Assembly (NCBI GenBank): GCA_964398985.1
Contig: CAYNOS010000005.1
Coordinates: 1-64,000, forward strand
Source of the DNA: CAYMRL01 sp964398985
GTDB lineage: Bacteria; Deinococcota; Deinococci; Deinococcales; Trueperaceae
DNA length: 64,000 nucleotides
Direction: 5' to 3'
Shown here: positions 25,301-33,467 of the stretch, piece after piece
Layout of the letters: each line of letters opens with the position of its first letter
Position numbering within the stretch: position 1 is the stretch's first letter
The notes under the pieces: model-generated
Seen by the model: only the letters and a program-made list of their open reading frames with translations
Told to the model about the DNA's origin: nothing
The model's database searches: none
Translations under genes and position numbers: made by a program

Positions 25301-26251
25301 ATGGCGCCGGAGTCGACTCCCAGGGTCAGCGTGGTGCTGCCCACGTACAGGCGCCCCGACCTGCTCGCCAGGGCAGTCAGGAGCGTCCAGAACCAGTCGC
25401 TACCGGAGTGGGAGTTGATCGTCGTCGACGACAACGATCCCGCTGCGCCCGCACGGCTCGCGACCCGCGAGGTCATGCAGCCGCTCCTTGACGATCCGCG
25501 CGTTAGGTACCTAGAGCACGAACGCAACCGCGGGGGCTCGGCCGCCAGGAACACCGGCATCGAGGCCGCCCGCGCGCCTCTCGTGGCGTTCCTCGACGAC
25601 GACGACAGCTGGTATCCACAGAAGCTGGCCGCGCAGGTCGATCGCCTCGAAGGCAGCCCCGAGGACGTGGCCCTCGTCTACTGCTCCTTCAGGCGCGTCG
25701 AGCAGGACGGCGCGCACGAGATCGTCAGGCCGCGAGCGGACGCCGGCACCATCGCGGCGCTGCTCACCAGGAACGGGGTCGGCACCACCTCAGCCGTCAT
25801 GTGCCGCAGAAGCGCGCTGCTCGAGGTCGGAGGCTTCGACGAGACGCTCGCCTCGCGCCAGGACGTCGACCTCTACTTGCGCCTCGCCCTGCGGTTCAAG
25901 CTCGTCTACCTCGACGAGGTGCTGCTGGACTTCCACCGCCACGCCGGCGACGCCATCGGCAAGAACATGCTGAAGGCGCTGGAAGCCAACGAGCGCTTCG
26001 ACGCGAAGCACGCCGAGCTCTACCGGCGGCATCCCGACGCCGCTCACTACCGTCTGCTGACCAAGGGGACCATCCAGCGGTGGGCGGGCGCGCGCGCGGA
26101 TGCCAGGCGGACGTTCCTCAGGGCTTGGCGCGCCCGCCCTCTCGACCTACGCGCCCCCGTGGGACTGCTGGCGGCCTCGCCTCTGGCCGACGCGCTGCGC
26201 GCCATACGCCACGCGCTGAGGCGCTCCGGGGCCAGGAGAGCCGAAGGCTGA
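25301..26251 (+). CDS. Family 2 glycosyltransferase
   Basis: GT-A glycosyltransferase, 316 residues. VSVVLPTYRRPDLLARAV at the N-terminus, the metal site FLDDDDSWYP, and GGFDETLASRQDVDLYLRL on the acceptor side. No membrane helix. The ATG follows a leaderless-type -10 box; an in-frame start at 25271 would begin inside the promoter. First gene of four in a row (TGATG and ATGA couplings) leading to the polymerase, so it probably builds the repeat unit. Confidence 0.88.
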   Translation: MAPESTPRVSVVLPTYRRPDLLARAVRSVQNQSLPEWELIVVDDNDPAAPARLATREVMQPLLDDPRVRYLEHERNRGGSAARNTGIEAARAPLVAFLDDDDSWYPQKLAAQVDRLEGSPEDVALVYCSFRRVEQDGAHEIVRPRADAGTIAALLTRNGVGTTSAVMCRRSALLEVGGFDETLASRQDVDLYLRLALRFKLVYLDEVLLDFHRHAGDAIGKNMLKALEANERFDAKHAELYRRHPDAAHYRLLTKGTIQRWAGARADARRTFLRAWRARPLDLRAPVGLLAASPLADALRAIRHALRRSGARRAEG

Positions 26252-27363
26252 TGCGCATACTGTTCGTCGCGCCCCGCTACCACACCAACCAGCACCCGCT
26301 GGTCAAGGCGCTCCTGGCCAAGGGTCACGAGGTGCGCTTCCACGTCCTCAGGTCGTCACCTTACGAGAACCACTCCCTGCTCACCCCCGAGGTCCTCGCC
26401 ACCTGGAAGCCCATGGATCGCCTGCTGGACCGGATAGCCCAGCGCGGGCGGCGCTTCGATAGGACCAACTACGCGTTCCCGGCGATCGGCGCCTACTTCG
26501 CGAAGGTTCGCGCATGGCGTCCCGATCTGATGGTGGTCCGCAACCCTCAGCACTTCAGTTCCCTGATCGCTCTGATCGCGGCCAGATGGTTCGACGTGCG
26601 AACCGTCCTCTACACCCAAGGACCGGTTCACGCCGTCACCAACTCATCGGTACGGGTTCTCAGGGGGCTGATCAGCCGCCTGGCCGGCGGGCACTGGATG
26701 TCGCCCGTGCTTGGAGATACCGCCCGGGCACCGCAAGCGCATCGGCGCTTCCACTATGTGCCGTTCGCTGCCGACAAGAACGTGATGCCCAAGACCGGTT
26801 GGTTCCGTGGGGATCGCGTGAACATCCTCGGCATCGGCAAGTTCGTCGCGAGGAAGAACCATCTGCTGTTGATCCGTGCGGTGGAGAGACTGAAGGAGCT
26901 CGCGCCAGTCACCCTGTCCCTCGTCGGAGAGGTCTCGACCACCGTTCATCGCCGTGGCCTCGAGGAGGTCGAGAACTACCTGCGAGAGCATCGGCTCGAG
27001 GAGCTAGTCAACATCACCGTCAACGTTCAGCACGCCGCGATGCACGAGATCTACTTGGCGCACGACGTCTTCGTGCTCGCCAGCCGCAACGAGCCAGCCT
27101 CGGTTGCCGTGCTCGAGGCGATGGCACACGGTCTGCCGGTGATGTGCAGCACGACCAACGGGACCCGCCATGACGTCAAGGACGGCGTCAACGGCTACGT
27201 CTTCGAGAGCGGGAACGAAGACGATCTCGTCGCCAAGCTCGGCGTCATCGTGTCCGACCGCGCGCTGATCCGATCGATGGGCGCAGCCTCTCGTGAGATC
27301 GCCATGACCGATCACGATCCCGATCTGGTGGCCGACCGGCTGTTGGCATTGGCGGACGCATGA
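26251..27363 (+). CDS. Family 4 glycosyltransferase
   Basis: GT-B retaining glycosyltransferase, 370 residues. N-terminal MRILFVAPRYHTNQ and the C-terminal GT4 domain with GIGKFVARKNHLLLIRAVE and the EX7E motif NEPASVAVLEAMAHGLPV. ATG overlaps the stop of the preceding glycosyltransferase (TGATG); its stop overlaps the polymerase start (ATGA). Donor and acceptor unknown. Confidence 0.88.
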   Translation: MRILFVAPRYHTNQHPLVKALLAKGHEVRFHVLRSSPYENHSLLTPEVLATWKPMDRLLDRIAQRGRRFDRTNYAFPAIGAYFAKVRAWRPDLMVVRNPQHFSSLIALIAARWFDVRTVLYTQGPVHAVTNSSVRVLRGLISRLAGGHWMSPVLGDTARAPQAHRRFHYVPFAADKNVMPKTGWFRGDRVNILGIGKFVARKNHLLLIRAVERLKELAPVTLSLVGEVSTTVHRRGLEEVENYLREHRLEELVNITVNVQHAAMHEIYLAHDVFVLASRNEPASVAVLEAMAHGLPVMCSTTNGTRHDVKDGVNGYVFESGNEDDLVAKLGVIVSDRALIRSMGAASREIAMTDHDPDLVADRLLALADA

Positions 27364-28640
27364 TCACCGCCTTGGAGCGCGAAGGTTCGGGGCTGCCTGA
27401 CACCACGACGTCTCCCGCCATCTCACGAGCTACCGGCGTCGCGCGCTGGGCGGTGATGCTGTTCGTGGCCAGCATTCCGTACGCGGATGGCATCGCGATC
27501 GCCGGCCTCGGAAGCGTCAGTCGAGTGCTGGGACTGAGCGCTCTGGTGCTGACGCTGTGGGCCACGGTGAGCAAGAACGGCGTGCGACTCAGGGCCCCTT
27601 CCGTCTTCATCGTGGGCAGCGGGGCCTTCGTGACCTGGCTCCTCGCCTCCTACTTCTGGAGCGCCTTTCCCATGGTCACGCTCTCGAACGTCTTCACGAT
27701 GATCCAGTTGCTCGCGCTCGTGTGGCTGGTCCACGAGACGTCCAGGGGAACCACTGAGCTGGCGTCTCTGATGCAGGCGTTCGTCGTCGGCGTGTACCTG
27801 CTCATCGGCACCACCGTCTTCCGGGTTCTGACCAGCACCGACCTGGGCTTCAGGGATCTCGGCGGGTTCAACCCCAACGGTTTCGCGATCGTCGCCTCGC
27901 TGGCACTGCCGATGGCCTGGTTCCTGCAAGCGCGCGACGCCCAACCGGACGCCCTTCGGAGACGGCCGCTGCCGCTCCGCCTCCTCAACGCCTTCTACCC
28001 CGTCGCGGCCCTCTCGGCGCTGGTGCTCGCCGCGTCGCGTGGAGGGCTGCTGGTCATGCTGACTTGCCTGATCATCATCCCGCTCACCCTCAACCGGCTC
28101 GCTTGGTGGCGTCGCGTGGTGCTCGCGCTGGCACTGGCGGGCGCCACCACGGCTCTGGCGCTCCTGGCGCCAACCGTCTTCCCGGAACTGCAAGCCAGCA
28201 TCGAGCGGCTGTCCGGCGTCACGGACGAGTTGACCACTGGGACCTTGACCGGACGCACGACCATCTGGGCCCAGGGTCTGGAGTTCGTCAAGGACTCACC
28301 GGTGATCGGCTCAGGCGCCGGCACCTTCGCGTACCTGCACCAGGCCGCGACCGGGGAGTTCCGGTCGGCTCACAACGCCTTCCTGGCCGTCGCCGTGGGT
28401 TCAGGCAGCATCGGGCTGCTGCTGTTCGTCATCCTCATCGCAGCGTCGGCGGTTGCCGCCATGCGGTCGAGCCCGGAAGTCAGACCCTACCTGCTGGTCC
28501 TGCTCGCGGCGCTGGTGGTGTCGATGCTGCCCGCCAACACCGACAACGACAAGTTCATGTGGCTGGTGCTCGCGCTGGTGGGATCGCAAGCTCCAACCTT
28601 CATCGTTGCTGACAGCAAGCCTCGGCCGGCAGGCCGCTGA
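27360..28640 (+). CDS. O-antigen polymerase/ligase family membrane protein (Wzy/WaaL type)
   Basis: Integral membrane protein of 426 residues with about 10-12 helices and the Wzy_C-type outer loop. The loop contains LTGRTTIWAQGLEFVKDSP and, 30 residues later, the conserved RSAHNAFLAVAVGSGSIGLL; its His is the family's key residue. By context (between glycosyltransferases, one phosphoglycosyl transferase and a flippase in the locus) a Wzy-like polymerase of the repeat unit is most likely, but a ligase cannot be excluded from sequence alone. Confidence 0.82.
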   Translation: MITALEREGSGLPDTTTSPAISRATGVARWAVMLFVASIPYADGIAIAGLGSVSRVLGLSALVLTLWATVSKNGVRLRAPSVFIVGSGAFVTWLLASYFWSAFPMVTLSNVFTMIQLLALVWLVHETSRGTTELASLMQAFVVGVYLLIGTTVFRVLTSTDLGFRDLGGFNPNGFAIVASLALPMAWFLQARDAQPDALRRRPLPLRLLNAFYPVAALSALVLAASRGGLLVMLTCLIIIPLTLNRLAWWRRVVLALALAGATTALALLAPTVFPELQASIERLSGVTDELTTGTLTGRTTIWAQGLEFVKDSPVIGSGAGTFAYLHQAATGEFRSAHNAFLAVAVGSGSIGLLLFVILIAASAVAAMRSSPEVRPYLLVLLAALVVSMLPANTDNDKFMWLVLALVGSQAPTFIVADSKPRPAGR

Positions 28641-28671
28641 GTCCGATGGTCGACGGAACCGCCGAGGTCTC

Positions 28672-29769
28672 TTGAGCAGCAGCATCTGCCTGTTCCTTCC
28701 ACGGCTCACCGGAGGCGGCGCGGAGCGCGTCATGGTGCAGCTCGCGAGCGGCCTACGCCGCCGCGGTCACGCGATCGATCTGGTGCTCGCGTCGGCGGCC
28801 GGTCCCTACCTGAGCGAGGTGGACGCGGACGTCAACATCGTCGATCTGGGCCGCGCCAGCGTGCGAGCTGCTTGGCCCGGATTGGTGCGGTACCTGCGCG
28901 AACAGCGACCCTCTGCAGCCCTTTCGACCCTCCACTACAGCAACATCGCGCTGATGGCGGCCGCCAAGGTGGCGCGCTCAGGCACGCGCGTTTACCTGCG
29001 GGAAGCCACGACGCCGACCGCCGTCAAGTTGCGACCCAACGACGTCAAGGCGTTGACCATCCGGGCGCTTCTGAAGGTCGCGTATCGCGCAGCGAACGGC
29101 GTGATCGCCGTTTCGAACGGCGTCGCGCAGGACCTGACCGACAACCTAGGGCTCGACGCCGCGCGAGTCCACACCATCTACAACCCGGTGGTGGACGAGC
29201 AGCTCTTCGCCGCGTCGAAGGTCGAACTCGAGGACCCATGGTTCGGCCTCGAGAACGACCACGTCCTCCTCGCCGTCGGGCGTCTCATTGCCGACAAGGA
29301 CTACGCGTCGCAACTCAGGGCCCTGAGCCGCGTCCGCGAGGAGCTCGACGCCGGCCTGGTGATCCTCGGAGAAGGACCCGAACGAGAGAGGCTCGAGCGC
29401 CTCGTGGGCGAACTGGGCGTCGAGGAGCACGTCAGGATGCCCGGCTTCGTCGGCAACCCCTTCGCGCACATGGCGCGCGCCTCGTTGTTCGTGCTCTCTT
29501 CCGTTCGCGAAGGGCTTCCCGGGGTCCTCATACAGGCGCTCGCCTGCGGATGTCCGGTGGTCTCTACCGATTGCCGGAGCGGGCCGAGCGAGATACTGGC
29601 CGGCGGGAAGTACGGGGCCCTGGTTCCGGTCGGCGATCCCGCCGCCCTGGCCGACGCGATCACGGCCGCGCTTCGGGTGGCACCGGATCGAGCCGCGCTG
29701 GTCGCACGGAGCCTGGACTTCTCGAGCGCAGCCAGCATCCAGGCCTACGAGAACCTGCTAGTTGGCTAG
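28672..29769 (+). CDS. Family 4 glycosyltransferase with altered EX7E motif
   Basis: GT-B glycosyltransferase, 365 residues. N-terminal LPRLTGGGAERVMVQLASGL is typical of WbpY/GumH-like GT4 enzymes and VGRLIADKDYASQL begins the donor domain. In the EX7E motif (REGLPGVLIQALACG) the first Glu280 is kept but the second is Gln288. TTG start with GAGG 5 nt upstream; it lies 31 bp after the polymerase. It is followed by a 420-bp gap holding a new promoter, so it is probably last in its transcript. Confidence 0.85.
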   Translation: MSSSICLFLPRLTGGGAERVMVQLASGLRRRGHAIDLVLASAAGPYLSEVDADVNIVDLGRASVRAAWPGLVRYLREQRPSAALSTLHYSNIALMAAAKVARSGTRVYLREATTPTAVKLRPNDVKALTIRALLKVAYRAANGVIAVSNGVAQDLTDNLGLDAARVHTIYNPVVDEQLFAASKVELEDPWFGLENDHVLLAVGRLIADKDYASQLRALSRVREELDAGLVILGEGPERERLERLVGELGVEEHVRMPGFVGNPFAHMARASLFVLSSVREGLPGVLIQALACGCPVVSTDCRSGPSEILAGGKYGALVPVGDPAALADAITAALRVAPDRAALVARSLDFSSAASIQAYENLLVG

Positions 29770-29781
29770 CAGCTCGGAGCC

Positions 29782-29840
29782 TCTCAGTTCTCTCAGCCCA
29801 TTCTCAGCCACTCTCATCCTCCAGCGTTAGGGTGTGAGAG
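29782..29840 (+). promoter_or_regulatory. Candidate activator-dependent promoter with four phased TCTCA repeats
   Basis: TCTCA occurs at 29782, 29791, 29802 and 29812, i.e. at steps of 9, 11 and 10 bp (one helical turn), three of them extended to TCTCAG. Eleven bp after the last repeat comes TAGGGT (29828-29833), a TANNNT -10 box, and then the inverse TGAGAG at 29835. There is no -35 hexamer; the repeats occupy its place. This is the layout of OmpR/PhoB-type response-regulator promoters. No such regulator is encoded in the window. Confidence 0.55.
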
Positions 29841-30189
29841 GCTTCGGCGCAAGCAGCGTGGGAGTTGCATTACCAGGCGGCAGCCGATCGCGGTCGGACG
29901 AGCCGCAGGGAGGAGCAACCGACCTGAACTAGCCGTTGTATCTTGTGCAGTGGTTGCTTATGAGGCTTTTCATAGGCAACGCAGGACCCGGGACGTAGCC
30001 TAGCTACAAACCCGTTGGGGAGGCGCAGTTCTCCTCAGAGACAGTGAAACCCATCCTTAATTTGGGCGCCTTGGATGGGCGGAGTCAGTGGCGCAACCGG
30101 CTGGGCGAGAGTGGCGCGTTTCTTTTTTGCCCTCTGCCCCCATTGGATACGGCGAGCTCCTTAGCCGTAAGGGAAGAGGGTATTGCTCA
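29841..30189 (+). promoter_or_regulatory. Long structured 5' leader before the lipoprotein gene
   Basis: About 350 nt without a credible gene. Inverted repeats in order: GTTGC-T-TATGA / TCATA-G-GCAAC (29953-29980, 11 pairs including one G-U); CGGG and GTAGC-cta-GCTAC nested with CCCG (about 29990-30014); CCCATCC / GGATGGG (30050-30079); TTTCTTTTTT (30119-30128); and a compound stem CCCTCT / AGAGGG with TACGGC / GCCGTA inside (30130-30180). The last stem pairs the AGAGGG that would serve as Shine-Dalgarno. It looks like a riboswitch, attenuator or thermosensor-type leader, but it does not match the riboswitch consensus sequences I know. Confidence 0.55.
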
Positions 30190-32136
30190 ATGCACCTAGG
30201 TCTGCGTGCGGCCTCCCGGCGCGCGAACGTTTCCCGAAGAGCATTCGCAGTTTTCTCGATCGTCCTGGTTTCCCTTCTGGCAGCCTGCGGAACCAGCGAG
30301 TTGGAGCCCGCCTCCACGATCACAGCATTCATACCGATCGAAGCCGAGTTCGCCAACGTCGCGGCCGACTTCGCGACCGGATTCGACGACTCCGCCTCCA
30401 ATCAGGAGTTCCTGATGCAGCAAGCGGACACCGTGCTCGGGACCGGAGGCAGCGAAGAGGCCTGGATCGACGTCACGGTTCCGACCTCGGGCGAGTACAC
30501 GCTCTGGGCGCGGCTCAGGGCAGACCGAAAGGACGGAGACGCAACCTACCTGGGATTCAACCAGACCACTCGCCGCGTCTTCCCAGTGACACTCGGCGAG
30601 TACGTGTGGCTCGAGATCGACACCTACTACTTGATGCCAGGGGATCACAGGATCAGCATCGGCAGCGGTGAGCCCGGGGTGCGCCTCGATCTCATGGTCG
30701 TCACGAACATCGAGGCCTTGACCTCGTACGACCTGAGCACCTGGTTCGCGTCGTACGATCCGGCAGACCCAGCGGTCACTCCGCCCGGAGACCCGGACCC
30801 CACCCCTCCGACTCAGCCGGCACCCAAGCCGCCGGCAGGTTCACCGCCCGGCACCAGGACCTGGATGTCGCTGCGCGGCGACCCGTCCTTCGAACGCTCG
30901 TCATTGTCGAGCGATGCGCGCCTCTGGTACGACCGTCTGTGGGCCGCCATCGGCAACCCCGACGCCGTCGTCGACATCGAAGCGGTCTCGAAGTCCGACG
31001 ATGCCTACGCGTACGCCAGAGAAGTCTCGATGCACAACCACGCGCTGCTCCTCGCTCTCAGAGCCACGGGCGACCTGCGGTTCCTGGACGAGGTCGACGT
31101 ACTCGCTCAGAACATGCGGGCGAACCTGTCCGACGGCTGGTGCGGAGGGGTCAGCAGCACCTTGAGCAAGCCAGGCTACGGGACGATCCATGCCAAGGAC
31201 GGCTACTTGAACTTCCGGCGTCGCGGCGGTGGAGACTCAGGCACCGAGCCGTACTGCCGAGACACGGCCGACCTCGAGGAGACCTTGCTTCACGGCCAGC
31301 TCTCGCTCGTCATGTACGCCTATCACGTCAACCGCGACCTGAAGAGCCCGGCCGGCGTCGACTACGGCGAACGCGCGGACTTCTGGCTCGACTACCTGCA
31401 GAATCACTTCGAGGAGAAGTGGCGCGAGCGGTCCGGCACGAGCTACCCGGACATGGACTTCATCTCCGCGAAGTTCTGCCACACCTACGGCCAGTTCAAC
31501 CTCTACTACTACTACGTCGGCTCCACTCTCGAGGACCTCGGCGACGCTCAGGCTCAGACCTACCTCTCCTTCGCCCGCGAGATGACCGACGACATGTTCG
31601 AGGTGCGCTACCAACCTGGCAAGCGGCCTGGCGGGTTCATGACGACATCCACGCCGCTGGGACCGGCCGTCGTCTACTCGTTCGGGGCTCCGGGCCAGAC
31701 GATCAACGGCGATGCGGTCAACATGGAGGCGTGCCCGACGACGTACTCCAGGTACATGACCGCCGCCAACCTCGAGATGTACTTCGAAGGTTTCCACCGC
31801 TGGGACGACGACATCATGTCCAAGATCGCCAACGGCTACGCGCACTTCGTCATGGACACCTCGAGCCTCAAGTCACGATCTGAGCCGTTCGCGGCCGGCG
31901 TGACCGGAAGCAAGACCGTCGAGGGCATCCCCGCCACCACCTATCGCGATCGCATCAGCGTCTATCGCTACGCTGTCAGCACGATCGCGCTCCTCGGCCT
32001 CTGGGACGGCAGCGGCAAGATCGATGACATCAACGAACAGGCTTTCGACAACACCGAGAGCAGCCCCAACACCCCGGACAGGGTTCAGCTGCCGGCGTCG
32101 TTCCTCGTGCGGGCGGTGATCGACTCCGCCCAGTAG
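30190..32136 (+). CDS. Secreted lipoprotein: CBM-like domain plus large helical domain of unrecognised family
   Basis: 648 residues. Lipoprotein signal with lipobox LLAACG (Cys33). Residues about 50-185 look like a carbohydrate-binding beta-sandwich (IPIEAEFA, SGEYTLWARLRAD, RLDLMVV). A Pro-rich linker follows (about 192-224), then a 420-residue alpha-helical, Trp/Tyr/His-rich domain starting RGDPSFERSSLS with HNHALLLALRATGDLRFLDE, suggestive of an (alpha/alpha) toroid seen in polysaccharide lyases, epimerases and hydrolases. The protein at 33468-34871 has the same domain. Enzyme activity on the locus glycan, perhaps on uronic acids, is inference. The start's AGAGGG site lies in a leader stem. 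Confidence 0.8.
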   Translation: MHLGLRAASRRANVSRRAFAVFSIVLVSLLAACGTSELEPASTITAFIPIEAEFANVAADFATGFDDSASNQEFLMQQADTVLGTGGSEEAWIDVTVPTSGEYTLWARLRADRKDGDATYLGFNQTTRRVFPVTLGEYVWLEIDTYYLMPGDHRISIGSGEPGVRLDLMVVTNIEALTSYDLSTWFASYDPADPAVTPPGDPDPTPPTQPAPKPPAGSPPGTRTWMSLRGDPSFERSSLSSDARLWYDRLWAAIGNPDAVVDIEAVSKSDDAYAYAREVSMHNHALLLALRATGDLRFLDEVDVLAQNMRANLSDGWCGGVSSTLSKPGYGTIHAKDGYLNFRRRGGGDSGTEPYCRDTADLEETLLHGQLSLVMYAYHVNRDLKSPAGVDYGERADFWLDYLQNHFEEKWRERSGTSYPDMDFISAKFCHTYGQFNLYYYYVGSTLEDLGDAQAQTYLSFAREMTDDMFEVRYQPGKRPGGFMTTSTPLGPAVVYSFGAPGQTINGDAVNMEACPTTYSRYMTAANLEMYFEGFHRWDDDIMSKIANGYAHFVMDTSSLKSRSEPFAAGVTGSKTVEGIPATTYRDRISVYRYAVSTIALLGLWDGSGKIDDINEQAFDNTESSPNTPDRVQLPASFLVRAVIDSAQ

Positions 32137-32154
32137 CCCACCGCCACTCCAGCG

Positions 32155-32192
32155 CCGGGCGCCCTGAGCCGCGAAAGCGGTGGGGCGCCCGG
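32155..32192 (+). terminator. Strong GC stem-loop with GAAA tetraloop
   Basis: A perfect 10-bp stem (CCGGGCGCCC / GGGCGCCCGG) encloses an inner CCGC-GAAA-GCGG tetraloop hairpin, 19 bp after the lipoprotein stop. There is no T-tract, so it may be an mRNA-end stabiliser or a factor-assisted terminator; it separates the lipoprotein gene from the next promoter. Confidence 0.55.
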
Positions 32193-32226
32193 TCGCCGTG
32201 ACGGCCCAAGGCGCAGGGTACGCGGG

Positions 32227-32232
32227 GATAAT
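32227..32232 (+). promoter_or_regulatory. -10 box GATAAT overlapping the next start
   Basis: GATAAT (5 of 6 match to TATAAT) ends 7 nt before an in-frame GTG at 32240. If used, the glycosyltransferase would be translated from a leaderless mRNA starting at that GTG rather than from the ATG at 32231, which lies inside the box. Confidence 0.4.
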
Positions 32233-33454
32233 GGTTCGCGTGTTCATCTCCTACGTGACCATGGAGTTCCCGTCTCCGGCCGAGACCTTCGCATCCAATG
32301 AGGTGCGTTTCCTGAGCGCCACTGGTCTTCGCGTCGCGGTCCATGCGCTCAGGCCCGCTCACCCCGATGCCGACAAGATGGTCCGCGACCGGGGTCTGAG
32401 CGGCGTGGCCATGAGTCACAACGGACCGGCTGCGAGCCTGGTGGGCTTGCTCGCCGCGTTCAAGCGGCCGCGTCTGCTATGGCGAACGCTGGTGTGGCTG
32501 TGGCACGAGACCGCCCACCGCAGGCTGGACCTCGTCAAGGCGCTGGGCTTGCTCCCTCGCGCGTTCGCCGTCCTGGACGACCTGAGACGCGATCCCCCGG
32601 ACGTCGTCCACATCTACTGGGGTCACTACCCGGCCGTCGTCGGCTACCTCGTTCACAACGAGATGCCGGACGTGGTCCTGACGATCGGCCTGAGCGCGTA
32701 CGACCTGGTGAGTCGCTTCGGTCCTTCGGTGACCGTGGCGCACAAGGCCGCCTTCGTGAAGACCCAAGCCGCCGTCAACATCGAGGACATCAAGGCGTTC
32801 ACCGGGCTAACCGACGACCGCATCGAGGTGGTCTACAACGGGGTGGATCTGGAGCGGATCGCGGCTTCCAGCGCGGGGATCGAGAGATCGCCTCGGCAGC
32901 TGATCACCGTCGGTCGCCTGGAACCGGGGAAGGCGATGGAGGACGTCCTGCAGGCCTTCGCCTCGGTCGTTGCGGTGGTGCCGGCGGCCACGCTGAGAGT
33001 GTTGGGGGACGGCAGCCAACGCGAAGCGCTCGAGCGACTCGCTGACCAGCTGGGAATCGGCAACTCGGTGCGGTTCGAGGGACACCTCGAGCACAGCCGC
33101 GTCATCGCGACCATGGCTGCGTCAGAAGCCCTCTTGTTCCTCTCCAGGTCGCCGTCCGAGCGGCTGCCGAACGTGGTGAAGGAGGCGATGGCCTGCGGCT
33201 GCGTCTGCGTGACCACCCGAACCCCCGGCATCGAGGAGTTGGTGATCGACGGGGTGACCGGTTTCCTGGTGGACCCGGGCGACGTCGCCGGCAGTGCCGC
33301 AAGGATCACGTCCCTCCTCAACGGGGAGCTCGACACCAAGCAGATGCGAGGGCGGGCCCGTGCCCATATCGAGGAGTCTTTCGACCTGCGGCGGACTGCC
33401 GGGCGGCTAGCCTCCCTGTGGGAGACGACCTTGAACTCGCGTCGTCACTCGTGA
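32231..33454 (+). CDS. Family 4 glycosyltransferase
   Basis: GT-B glycosyltransferase, 407 residues from the ATG (404 from the alternative GTG at 32240, which better fits the -10 box). N-terminal VFISYVTMEFPSPAETF resembles colanic-acid/amylovoran GT4 enzymes (WcaL/AmsK type), and YNGVDLERI, TVGRLEPGKAMEDVL and the EX7E motif SERLPNVVKEAMACG are intact. It lies between the two paralogous lipoproteins and converges with the second at a 13-bp gap. Confidence 0.86.
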   Translation: MVRVFISYVTMEFPSPAETFASNEVRFLSATGLRVAVHALRPAHPDADKMVRDRGLSGVAMSHNGPAASLVGLLAAFKRPRLLWRTLVWLWHETAHRRLDLVKALGLLPRAFAVLDDLRRDPPDVVHIYWGHYPAVVGYLVHNEMPDVVLTIGLSAYDLVSRFGPSVTVAHKAAFVKTQAAVNIEDIKAFTGLTDDRIEVVYNGVDLERIAASSAGIERSPRQLITVGRLEPGKAMEDVLQAFASVVAVVPAATLRVLGDGSQREALERLADQLGIGNSVRFEGHLEHSRVIATMAASEALLFLSRSPSERLPNVVKEAMACGCVCVTTRTPGIEELVIDGVTGFLVDPGDVAGSAARITSLLNGELDTKQMRGRARAHIEESFDLRRTAGRLASLWETTLNSRRHS

Positions 33455-33467
33455 CGGCGGGCCCTGC

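Noticed and set aside
29841..30189. Known riboswitch classes (c-di-GMP-I/II, c-di-AMP, SAM, cobalamin, TPP, fluoride) or a tRNA in the leader
   Set aside because: The conserved core sequences of these classes, and the T-loop/anticodon features of tRNA, could not be found by eye. A covariance-model search would be decisive.
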